DNA of 64,000 nucleotides from assembly GCF_004319545.1 (NCBI RefSeq), contig NZ_CP036313.1:3846501-3910500 (forward strand), written 5' to 3'. A program made the position numbers and the translations under genes. Below, in pieces: positions 16,147 through 24,200 of this stretch. Position 1 is the stretch's first letter; every line of letters starts with the position of its first letter. Below the pieces are notes generated by a model. That model made no database searches. It was given only the letters and a program-made list of their open reading frames with translations, and was not told the origin of the DNA. This stretch comes from Desulfobacter hydrogenophilus. GTDB lineage: Bacteria; Desulfobacterota; Desulfobacteria; Desulfobacterales; Desulfobacteraceae.

Positions 16147-18015
16147 TCAGTAACGTCCCAGCACTCTAAGGGTTTCCACCTTTTTTGAAAGGGCGTCCAG
16201 TACTGGATTGGAAACCGTGTCATCCAGGTCCGCTTCCAGGTCGGCATAAAACAGGTATTCCCAGGGCTTTCCCGCCACGGGCCGTGATTCCAGTTTGACC
16301 AGGTTGATATGGTGGTCGCTAAAAATCTGCATCACTTCAAGCAGGGCGCCCGGGCGGTTGCCGGTTGAAAAGATGATGGAGGTTTTGTCCGCTTTTTTAT
16401 GTCCCTTAAATTCCCTGGCAATGACGGCAAATCGTGTATAATTCATGGGGTTGTCTTCAATGGATTCGTGGGCCACGTCCATGTCAAAGATTTCAGCGGC
16501 CATGGCAGGACCAATGGCGGCCACTGACGGATCAAGTTCTTTGGTCTGTTTTACCGCAGAGACACCTGTACGCACAGGTAAAATTTCAGTCGCTGTCATC
16601 TGAACCAGGTAGTTTTGGCACTGGGCAATGACATGGGACGGGGCAAGGATCGTTTTAACAGCCGAAACATCTACGCCCGGATGGGTGATCAGCGCATGTT
16701 TGATACGGATGGTCATTTCACCGATAATTTTCAGATTGTGGGTCTGGAGCAGATCATAGTTTTCGTGGACGGATCCGGACAGGGAATTTTCCACAGGTAC
16801 CACCCCATATGATGCGCTGTTGTTTTTAACGGCAGTGAAGATCTCTTTGAATGACATCATGGTCATTGGGGTGACATCATTTCCGAAATAGGAGAGGCAG
16901 GCCTTGTGAGAATAGGTCCCGGGCTCCCCGATAATGGCGCAGGCCGCAGTATTTTGGGTATGGGTGTCGGGGATAAATTCCTTTTTTTTCAGGTAATTAA
17001 AATCCAGTTGTTTGCCCACCACCGGTGCAATCACATAAATATCCCTGGTCAGGTTACCGAACTGTTCGGGATAAAGGCTTTGGGGACCGTCGGAAAGGGC
17101 CTTGTCCGGGTCGCTGTGAACCTCAATCATCAGGGCATCGGCACCTGCTGCCACTGCGGCCCGGGCCATGGGTGCCACCTTTTCACGGATGCCGGTGGCA
17201 TGGCTGGGATCAATGACAATGGGCAGGTGGGTAAGCTTTTTTAAAACCGGGATGGCAGACAGGTCCAGGGTATTTCTGGTATAGGGCTCAAAGGTTCTGA
17301 TACCCCGTTCACACAGGATGATATTGGTGTTGCCTCCAGCGGCAATATATTCGGCAGACATGAGCCATTCCTGGATGGTGGCTGCAAGACCGCGTTTGAG
17401 CACCACAGGCTTGCTCATTTTACCGGCACATTTGAGCAGTTCAAAGTTCTGCATATTCCGGGCCCCGATCTGGACCACATCCACGTATTTTTCCATGAGC
17501 TCTGCCTGGGCCGGAGAGGTCATTTCGGTCACCACGCCAAGGCCGGTCTCTTCCCGGACCTGGGCCAGAATTTTTAAGCCCTCTTCTTCAAGTCCCTGGA
17601 AAGAGTACGGAGATGACCGGGGTTTATACGCCCCGCCCCGGAACAGGACGGCCCCGTATTTTTTCACTTCACGTGCAATGGTCATGGCCTGGTCGCGGCT
17701 CTCAACAGCGCAGGGTCCTGCAATGATGGCAATGCGGTCGCCGCCCACGGTCACCGCCCCGGCCTTGACCAGGGTGTCTTCGGCTTTAAATTCCCGGCTG
17801 ACAAGTTTGTGGGCCGTGGAAATGGGTACGGCCGTTTCCACACCATCAAGATCTGCATAAGCATCCGCATTTCGTTTCACCCGTGCCGCTGTGATGCCGA
17901 TGATCCGTCTGCCGGCATCTGTGATCCGGCTTACAATACATCCGTCGGTTGCAAGGGATGCGTCGATGGCAGCCTGCTGTGCGTTTGTTATTGTCGATTC
18001 AAGTATCAGTTTCAT
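16147..18015 (-). CDS. DAHP synthase-prephenate dehydratase fusion
   Basis: This 622-residue bifunctional enzyme joins the first step of the shikimate pathway to the phenylalanine branch. Residues 1-~345 are an AroF(I-beta)/KDPS-type DAHP synthase with IIAGPCAVESR, FRGGAYKPRSSPYSFQG, KRGLAATIQEW and IDPSHATGIRE. Residues ~355-530 are prephenate dehydratase with IGEPGTYSHKA, VPVENSLSGSV and the catalytic NYTRF motif. An ACT domain follows (GALLEVMQIF and LESRP), where Phe would bind for feedback inhibition. The ATG at 18015 has GGAGAA upstream. The frame is open further upstream through the attenuator, but that part is leader RNA. Expression is probably controlled by the Phe leader peptide and hairpins at 18061-18248. 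Such fusions are uncommon compared with chorismate mutase-dehydratase. Confidence 0.92.
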   Translation of the reverse strand: MKLILESTITNAQQAAIDASLATDGCIVSRITDAGRRIIGITAARVKRNADAYADLDGVETAVPISTAHKLVSREFKAEDTLVKAGAVTVGGDRIAIIAGPCAVESRDQAMTIAREVKKYGAVLFRGGAYKPRSSPYSFQGLEEEGLKILAQVREETGLGVVTEMTSPAQAELMEKYVDVVQIGARNMQNFELLKCAGKMSKPVVLKRGLAATIQEWLMSAEYIAAGGNTNIILCERGIRTFEPYTRNTLDLSAIPVLKKLTHLPIVIDPSHATGIREKVAPMARAAVAAGADALMIEVHSDPDKALSDGPQSLYPEQFGNLTRDIYVIAPVVGKQLDFNYLKKKEFIPDTHTQNTAACAIIGEPGTYSHKACLSYFGNDVTPMTMMSFKEIFTAVKNNSASYGVVPVENSLSGSVHENYDLLQTHNLKIIGEMTIRIKHALITHPGVDVSAVKTILAPSHVIAQCQNYLVQMTATEILPVRTGVSAVKQTKELDPSVAAIGPAMAAEIFDMDVAHESIEDNPMNYTRFAVIAREFKGHKKADKTSIIFSTGNRPGALLEVMQIFSDHHINLVKLESRPVAGKPWEYLFYADLEADLDDTVSNPVLDALSKKVETLRVLGRY

Positions 18016-18060
18016 CCGCTGAAATTCTCCTTTTCCCAGGCTCTTAGGCACTGACGTTTG

Positions 18061-18152
18061 GTAAAAAAACAAAAACCCCGGAAAAAATCTTCCCGGGGCC
18101 TTGGGCCTGAAAACAAAAAGGCCCCGGGTGGTCTTACCGTCCACCCGGGGCC
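18061..18152 (-). promoter_or_regulatory. Transcription attenuator of the aroF-pheA fusion
   Basis: In transcript order, segment 1 (GGCCCCGGGTGG) pairs perfectly over 12 bp with segment 2 (CCACCCGGGGCC). Segment 3 (GGCCCCGGGA) pairs with segment 4 (CCGGGG), which is followed by TTTTTGTTTTTTT, an intrinsic terminator. Nine bases of segment 2 (CCCGGGGCC) are an exact complement of segment 3, giving a mutually exclusive antiterminator. A Phe-rich leader peptide ends 24 bases before segment 1. Hairpin 1:2 is also followed by T-rich sequence, so two tandem terminators are an alternative reading. Confidence 0.8.
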
Positions 18153-18176
18153 TGTATATGTAGAATTTACATAAAG

Positions 18177-18248
18177 CTAAACCGGATGAACGCCCCTAAA
18201 ATAAAAGAAGCGTCCAAAATTAAAAAAGAAATTGTCAGTTTCGATCAT
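18177..18248 (-). CDS. Phenylalanine leader peptide (pheL-like)
   Basis: A 23-codon frame starting MIETDNFFFNFGRFFYF holds seven Phe codons and one Tyr, then ends in TAG at 18177-18179. It sits directly upstream of three alternative hairpin segments and a gene whose product makes prephenate and phenylpyruvate. This is the pattern of ribosome-stalling attenuation. An in-frame ATG two codons upstream (18254) is an equally possible start, and neither has a strong ribosome-binding site. The peptide is not homologous in sequence to E. coli PheL; the similarity is functional. Confidence 0.82.
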   Translation of the reverse strand: MIETDNFFFNFGRFFYFRGVHPV

Positions 18249-18291
18249 TCTCATTTTTCGGTCAGCCTTTAAAGCATTAAAAAATAATGCG

Positions 18292-18320
18292 ACACTAACA
18301 GCGACCCAAGGCCATGTCAA
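18292..18320 (-). promoter_or_regulatory. Candidate sigma70 promoter for the Phe leader
   Basis: On the minus strand a perfect TTGACA (18315-18320) is followed, after 17 bases, by TAGTGT (18292-18297), a weak -10. Transcription would begin about 35-40 bases before the leader peptide. Confidence 0.5.
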
Positions 18321-18547
18321 GGTGAAATACATTAAGTTTATTTTCTGTTTTTCATTCAAAGCATGCACAAATTATGATACCAAAATATTCATAACAGCGT
18401 TGGATAATACCAGGTCAACGACTGGGAAAAAGAAGGTGAAAGCAATGATGGAGTTAGATGATATTCGCAGTGGTGTCGGGTTTTTCAAAGAGGTTGTAAA
18501 CTGGGTTCAATCTCTGATTGACAAAGAAAAGCGAAAATATTTGGGTG

Positions 18548-18880
18548 CTATCTTTTCCAACCGCCAAACAGATGAAGATGCAGGTGGAAGATTTCCTGGC
18601 CCCCGCCTTTTTCTACATTAAATAGCAGCTTGTATCCGGATTTGTCTATGCCCTCTTTCAGGGCCATCTTTGCGGCCAGGGTGAACAGTCCTCCCACAAG
18701 TTGAGTATGCCCAGGTTCAATGTCGTTGACGCTGCGGATATGGATTTTGGGCACTATCAGCAGGTGGACAGGGGCTTGGGGGTGGATATCCCTGAACACT
18801 ACATAGTCGCTGTCTTCATACAACATGTCGCTGGGCAGTTCATGGTTTGCAATTTTACAGAAAAGACAGTTGTCAGGCAT
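18548..18880 (-). CDS. HIT-family (HinT-like) nucleotide hydrolase
   Basis: This 110-residue protein begins CLFCKIANHELPSDMLYED and ends with the histidine triad in FHLHLHLFGGW. Both are hallmarks of HinT-type purine nucleoside phosphoramidases. The residues APVHLLIVPK also match the family core. The ATG follows AGGAGA. It lies 30 bp after sir2 on the same strand and is probably co-transcribed. It is intact, at the usual family length. Confidence 0.93.
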   Translation of the reverse strand: MPDNCLFCKIANHELPSDMLYEDSDYVVFRDIHPQAPVHLLIVPKIHIRSVNDIEPGHTQLVGGLFTLAAKMALKEGIDKSGYKLLFNVEKGGGQEIFHLHLHLFGGWKR

Positions 18881-18910
18881 ATTTTTTTCTCCTTTTTTTG
18901 CGATCAGGCA

Positions 18911-19654
18911 TCAAATAAGCTCATCAATGGCTTCCATGAGATGTTCCATGGCCCTTGTGGCGTTGTCCTGGATGAATATATCCGTTATCCGGTCGGTATA
19001 TTCCGACGGGTCCGGGTTGATTTCTATAATTGTGGTGCCACCGGCCTTGGCCCTGGAAGGCAGCGTGTTGGCCGGGGCCACCGTGCCTGTGGTGCCGATG
19101 AGTATCATGCAATCCGCTTTTTGGGACGCATCAATGGATTTAGACGCCGCATATTGGGGAATGGCTTCCCCGAAAAACACCACATCAGGTTTCATCAAAC
19201 CACCGCAGGTAAAACAAGTGGGGGGCAGATGATTCATGTCCACCTGGGCCACATTCACTTTTTGCCCGCAGTTCATGCAGATAATTTGTTTTAATGACCC
19301 GTGAAATTCGTAAACGTCTGTGTTGCCGGCATCCTTGTGCAGGTTGTCAATATTCTGGGTGATGACTGATTTTAACAGGCCCCGCTGTTCCATCTCAGCC
19401 AGAGCATAGTGGGCGGTATTGGGCAGGACATGACCAAACAGATCATAAAAAATATCCCTGATGATCTCCCAGGCCCTGGCCGTGTCCTGGAGAAAATATT
19501 CAATTTCAAAAGTTTTGGGATCATATTTATTCCACAGCCCGTTTCTGCCCCGAAACGGCGGGATACCGCTTTCAACGGAGATACCGGCACCGGTAAAGGC
19601 CACACAGTAGTGGGAATCAACAATTTGTTTGGCAGCTTCTTGATAAATATTCAT
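18911..19654 (-). CDS. Sir2-family NAD-dependent protein deacylase
   Basis: This 247-residue protein has the sirtuin signatures GAGISVESGIPPFRG near residue 22, TQNIDNLH, the catalytic His in EFHGSL, a zinc site (CMNC and CFTC) and GTTGTVAPAN. It would remove acyl groups from lysines using NAD and produce O-acyl-ADP-ribose. HIT proteins act on nucleotide adducts, so the sir2-HIT pairing makes metabolic sense. The end is intact. A 143-bp MITE sits just upstream of the start, within the likely promoter region. Confidence 0.93.
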   Translation of the reverse strand: MNIYQEAAKQIVDSHYCVAFTGAGISVESGIPPFRGRNGLWNKYDPKTFEIEYFLQDTARAWEIIRDIFYDLFGHVLPNTAHYALAEMEQRGLLKSVITQNIDNLHKDAGNTDVYEFHGSLKQIICMNCGQKVNVAQVDMNHLPPTCFTCGGLMKPDVVFFGEAIPQYAASKSIDASQKADCMILIGTTGTVAPANTLPSRAKAGGTTIIEINPDPSEYTDRITDIFIQDNATRAMEHLMEAIDELI

Positions 19655-19682
19655 AATATATCATTACCTTCCGGGGTTTACA

Positions 19683-19825
19683 CTCGATGATCCAGTTTTT
19701 GTTAATTTGACCAACTTCGGCGGTGGAAAAAATTTTTACTCCTCAAAATATATTGTATATTCCTCCGGTTTAAAATTGTTTCCGCCTTGAATTTGAACAA
19801 ATTCCCTAAAAACTGGATTATCGAG
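19683..19825. mobile_element. 143-bp MITE derived from the IS at the right edge
   Basis: The terminal inverted repeats CTCGATGATCCAGTTTTT (left) and AAAAACTGGATTATCGAG (right) match with one difference. A perfect 6-bp direct repeat, TTTACA, flanks the element (19677-19682 and 19826-19831). The left end is identical to the end of the IS element at 62724. The interior is too short to encode anything, so this is a non-autonomous derivative. Confidence 0.85.
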
Positions 19826-19917
19826 TTTACACTTGCCCAGGGGATTGTTATTTTAATTTCTCTAACGGTTAAAGATAACTAAATTTTGAAATGGCGTAAA
19901 GGTAAATCAAAACACAG

Positions 19918-20490
19918 ATGAATGCAGACAAAGGACGATCTTCCGAAATGCAAGATAACCCGGCAGGCACCCTTACCGTGGACCAGGTGGCCGAAAATCT
20001 TTCAGCCTTTGCCATTGACAGGGCTGATATTAAATCGCTGTTAGGCGCAATCCCTGAAGGGCATCCCATAGACCTGAACTGTCTGGAATATGAACTGGCC
20101 ATTCTAAAAATTTTGAGTGTGGGGTGGGGGCTTGCCTTTTTCATGCCGGTAACAGATGTGAACAAGACACCTTTGACCCAGGCATTCTGGGAACAGATTC
20201 GGGAGATTTCCAACAATGTGTCAACCTTGACGGAAACCACCACAGGCACCCGCGTTGATTATTTTGGCATACTCAAGGAACGCCTGGATACCTTTGTGAA
20301 GCAGATGCAGGAAAACCAGACCGAAGATGCTGATCCCACCAGCATTATGGGCCCTGTATTTGCCGATGCCTGCGGGGCTCCGGATGATCCCATGGTTATC
20401 CTTGCCGGAACCAAGATGTTTGCCCTGACCCTGGGGGCGGTCAAAGAGTACCTGGCCGCCGTGAAAATAAAAGATATCACCATTCATTGA
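19918..20490 (+). CDS. Hypothetical protein upstream of the rhomboid gene
   Basis: This protein of about 190 residues contains one mildly hydrophobic stretch (ILKILSVGWGLAFFMPV) and no motif I recognise. It looks soluble, with a helical C terminus (LAGTKMFALTLGAVKEYLAAVKI). Neither 19918 nor the later ATG at 19948 has a clear ribosome-binding site, so the start is uncertain. It ends 28 bp before the rhomboid gene and may be the first gene of the operon that runs to oleC. Confidence 0.6.
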   Translation: MNADKGRSSEMQDNPAGTLTVDQVAENLSAFAIDRADIKSLLGAIPEGHPIDLNCLEYELAILKILSVGWGLAFFMPVTDVNKTPLTQAFWEQIREISNNVSTLTETTTGTRVDYFGILKERLDTFVKQMQENQTEDADPTSIMGPVFADACGAPDDPMVILAGTKMFALTLGAVKEYLAAVKIKDITIH

Positions 20491-20518
20491 CTCCCTAAAA
20501 CAGGTCTCTTTTTTCGTT

Positions 20519-21229
20519 ATGATAAATAACCGGATAAAATTTACGATACAGGCCGTGATCTGGATTAACGTGGTCATGTATGCCGTGTCCCTGCTGTTCT
20601 CCCGGGGGGTTCATTTTACCCTGAATCCTTTAAATGCCCTGGCACCGTCCAGCGACGCCCTGATCTTTCTTGGTGCCTCCGGAACCATGGCCTTGGCCTA
20701 TACCAATGACTGGAGCAGCATTTTCACCGCAAACTGGCTGCACGGCAGTCTGTTGCACATCCTTTTCAACATGCTGGCGCTTCGAACCCTTGTTCCGCTC
20801 ACGGCAAAGGAGTTTGGGGTATACCGGATGCTGTCCATTTATATCCTTTCCGGTGCAGGTGGTTTTTTTCTTTCCTGTCTGGGCGGTGTGCCTTTGACCA
20901 TTGGCGCCTCTGCCGGTCTTTGCGGGCTGATTGGTGCCTTGTTTTATTTTGGCTGGTCCCGGGGGGGGAGCTGGGGAAAGATGGTGTTTGATCAGACCAA
21001 ATCCTGGATTTTCAGCCTGGTGCTTATTGGACTGATCCTGCCGAATATCAACAATTGGGGCCATGGTGGCGGGTTTGCCGCAGGCTTTATCCTGGCATTT
21101 CTCTTTGGGTATGAGGAGCGCCGCAGATCAGGGAACATTGATATCCTGATTTGTGCGGGAATGTCCTTGTTCACCTGTCTTCTTCTATTCCGTTCAATTT
21201 TTCAAGGCATGGCAGCGATAGTAAAATAA
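20519..21229 (+). CDS. Rhomboid-family intramembrane serine protease
   Basis: This 236-residue, roughly six-TM protein keeps the rhomboid catalytic dyad: Ser in GASAGLCGLIGA and His in NNWGHGGGFAAGF. The preceding HILFNMLALRTL matches the conserved H-x-x-x-N helix. It would cleave membrane-protein substrates within the bilayer. It ends 67 bp before the PfaC-like gene. A direct role in lipid or olefin synthesis is not evident. Confidence 0.92.
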   Translation: MINNRIKFTIQAVIWINVVMYAVSLLFSRGVHFTLNPLNALAPSSDALIFLGASGTMALAYTNDWSSIFTANWLHGSLLHILFNMLALRTLVPLTAKEFGVYRMLSIYILSGAGGFFLSCLGGVPLTIGASAGLCGLIGALFYFGWSRGGSWGKMVFDQTKSWIFSLVLIGLILPNINNWGHGGGFAAGFILAFLFGYEERRRSGNIDILICAGMSLFTCLLLFRSIFQGMAAIVK

Positions 21230-21296
21230 GGGTATTTTACACAAATTTTACAAAGCCTGCTTGCAATCTTTTCCCGGGTCAACTATATGGGGCTCC

Positions 21297-24200
21297 ATGA
21301 GTTTGAAACGCGTAGATATTGCTGTGGTCGGCATGTCCGGTATTTTTCCCGGCGCCTGTGATACCCAACAGTTCATTGCCAACGTCATGGCGAAAAAATC
21401 CAGTGTAATCCCGGTACCCCAAGACCGGTGGGGAGTGCCGCCTGACATCATGGTGGACAACCGCGCCGGCGCGCCTTTACCGGACCGTGCCTGCAGCCGG
21501 TTTGCAGGACTGATTTCCAAATCCGTGTTCAATCCTGCCGATTTAGACTTTTGCGGGGCGGATAAGGCCGGGCATGGTCTTGATAATGATTTTTTCCACG
21601 CCCTGGACCCGGTACACCATTTAACCCTTGCCGCCGGCATTGATTTGATTACCCACGCTGGGCTTTCCAAAGAAAGCCGGGGGCGCACAGGGGTTGTGCT
21701 GGCTGCCATTGCCCTGCCCACGCCGGGAGCATCACGGCTGACCCATAATCTTTTTTTGACACCCAACCCCGCAATGCCCTCCCGGCAACAGGCCTGGGGC
21801 GCCGGTATGCTGTCGGCACCTGCATCTATTCTGGCAAGGGTCTTGGGTTTAAACGGCGGCAGTTTTACCCTGGATGCCGCCTGTGCCTCGTCTTTGTTTT
21901 CCATAAAGCTTGCCTGCGAACAATTGCTGTCAGGAAAGGCGGATGCCATGGTGGCCGGCGGGGTTTCCCGGCCTCAGTCCCTTTACACCCAGGTGGGATT
22001 TACCCAGCTCCAGGCCCTGTCACCCACGGGTCGGTGCGCCCCCTTTGATCGGGATGCCAATGGTCTGGTGGTGGGGGAGGGTGCAGGAATTGTTCTGCTC
22101 AAACGCCTGGATGATGCCCTGGCCTGCCGAGATACCATCCACGCTGTGATCAAAGGATGGGGCGTGAGCAACGATATTGAAGGAAACCTGGTGGCCCCGG
22201 CCAGTGAAGGCCAGGTCCGAGCCATGAATAGTGCCTTTGATATGGCCGGTTGGGCCTTTGGTGATATCCAGTACATGGAGTGCCACGGCTCCGGGACCCC
22301 CAAGGGGGATCAGGTGGAAGTCCACAGTATCATGCAGATGCTTGAAAAATATCGGTGCATGGACACGGCCTTGTCCATTGGGTCGGTGAAGTCCAACATC
22401 GGCCATATGCTGACCGGTGCCGGTGCGGCCGGGTTCATCAAAACGATTATGGCCATGAACCAGGGGCTGCTGCCACCATCCAACAATTTCAATGCCCTGC
22501 CCGATGACTCGCCTTTTAAGGATACCGGTGTCAGGGTTCAGGATACGCCCGCTGCCTGGGCACCTGCTGGTGACGGTCAGCCTTTGCGGGCGGCAGTGTC
22601 TGCCTTTGGGTTTGGCGGCATCAATGCCCAGATCCTTGTGGAATCTTTTAAGGCCGAATCTCGCCGTTATGCGGTGGGTTTTGCGCCAGCCCCAGCCGAA
22701 GAATGCGTTCCCTGCGCCATTGTGGGCATGGGCCTGATATCGGGGGGCGCTGACTGCCTTGGGGATTTTTCCCGGCTTATTTTTGGGGAGAAAACGCCTG
22801 TTGGCCGCTCCGGAGAAGCCAGGTGGCGCAGAGCCGATCATCTACCCCCTGAAATTCGCAGGGCTTTAACCCTGTTCATGGATGAGCTGAGTATTGATCT
22901 TAAAGATTTCAATATCCCCCCCAATCAGATGAACCAGATTCTGCCCCAGCATCTGATTATGCTTAAATCTGCCATGGCGGCTCTGGCAGATGCCGGTATA
23001 TCTTCAAAACCTGATGCGTCACAACCGCTCCGGGTAAACATGGGCTGTGCCGTGGGTATTGAATTTGATTTCGGGGCAACGGATTACCACTTAAGATGGC
23101 AGATCCAGGGACAGGAAAAAGATGTCTCTAAAGAGTTGCTGGACACCATCGGGCCGTCATTAAATTTTGGTTCAACACTGGGTGCCCTTGGGGGTATCGT
23201 GGCGTCCCGCCTAGCCCGGGCATTTAAACTGGGTGGCCCCTGCTTTACCCTGTCTGCGGATGAAGCCTCGGGGCAGACGGCCATTGATATTGCCGTTAAA
23301 TCCCTGTCCGCAGGGGAGACCGATACCTTTTTATGTGCGGCTGTGGATCTTGCCGCCGACATTAGAAGCTTTACCCGGAATCTGGTCCTGACCGGAGCAG
23401 ACCCCATGGCCCTGCCTTCGGAAGGCGCTGTGGCCCTGGTGCTCAAACCCCTGGAAGCCGCGCAGAAGGACAATGACCGGATTTATGCCGTGGTCAATGG
23501 TGTGGGACGAGCCGGGGGGGCTGCTTTTGCCGGGGAAATCGGTGATCAGGCCCAAGTCTCACGGTCAACGGTTGTTCAAAAGTCCTTACAAATGGCCCTG
23601 GATCATGCCGGTATGGACGTCAATGATATTGGGCTTGGTGCCGTGACGCACAGTGCGTCTCATTTTCTGGGGGCAGGGGAGGTGTCTGGACTTGAATTCA
23701 ACGCCTTTCCGGTTTTCTGCCCGTCTGCTTTGTCAGGCCATACCGGGGCAGCTGCAGGCCTTTTTACCGTTACGGCTGCCGCATTGTGTCTTTATACCCA
23801 AAAGTTTCCAGGTCCTTTGTCCAATGCCCCCGGCATTCCCCAAACCGCTGTTGCAGGCTGCCTGACCCGGGATGGTATTGCAGGACACGTTGTATTGTCA
23901 GGCCACCAGAATGCAGGGCAGGGTGGGGACACCTTGACCGTTTCGGTGACCCGGGAAAAAAATGGGCATTCACCCACCTGCATAAAAATTCCTGTTACCC
24001 GTCCGCCTTTTCCACGGGGTCTGATTGCCACAGAAGCTTTTGATTGCTGCCCTGGACCGCTCGAAGCCCCACTTTCTATCCCCTGTGACACACTTCCAGG
24101 ACTGCTGGCCCATACCCAGGCGGTGACGGCCAGGGCCCATGAGCGTTTCCTCGAATTATCCGCCCAGAATACCCAGGCTATGGCCGAACAGCTTGCTGTC

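Noticed and set aside
18016-18144. An N-terminal extension of the aroF-pheA protein through the attenuator.
   Set aside because: The extension is encoded by the two hairpins and has no ribosome-binding site, while the ATG at 18015 has a good one.
18439-18621. A plus-strand frame starting MMELDDIRSGVGFF opposite the end of the HIT gene.
   Set aside because: It overlaps the HIT gene antisense, shows no recognisable domain and its C-terminal part is only a shadow of the HIT sequence.
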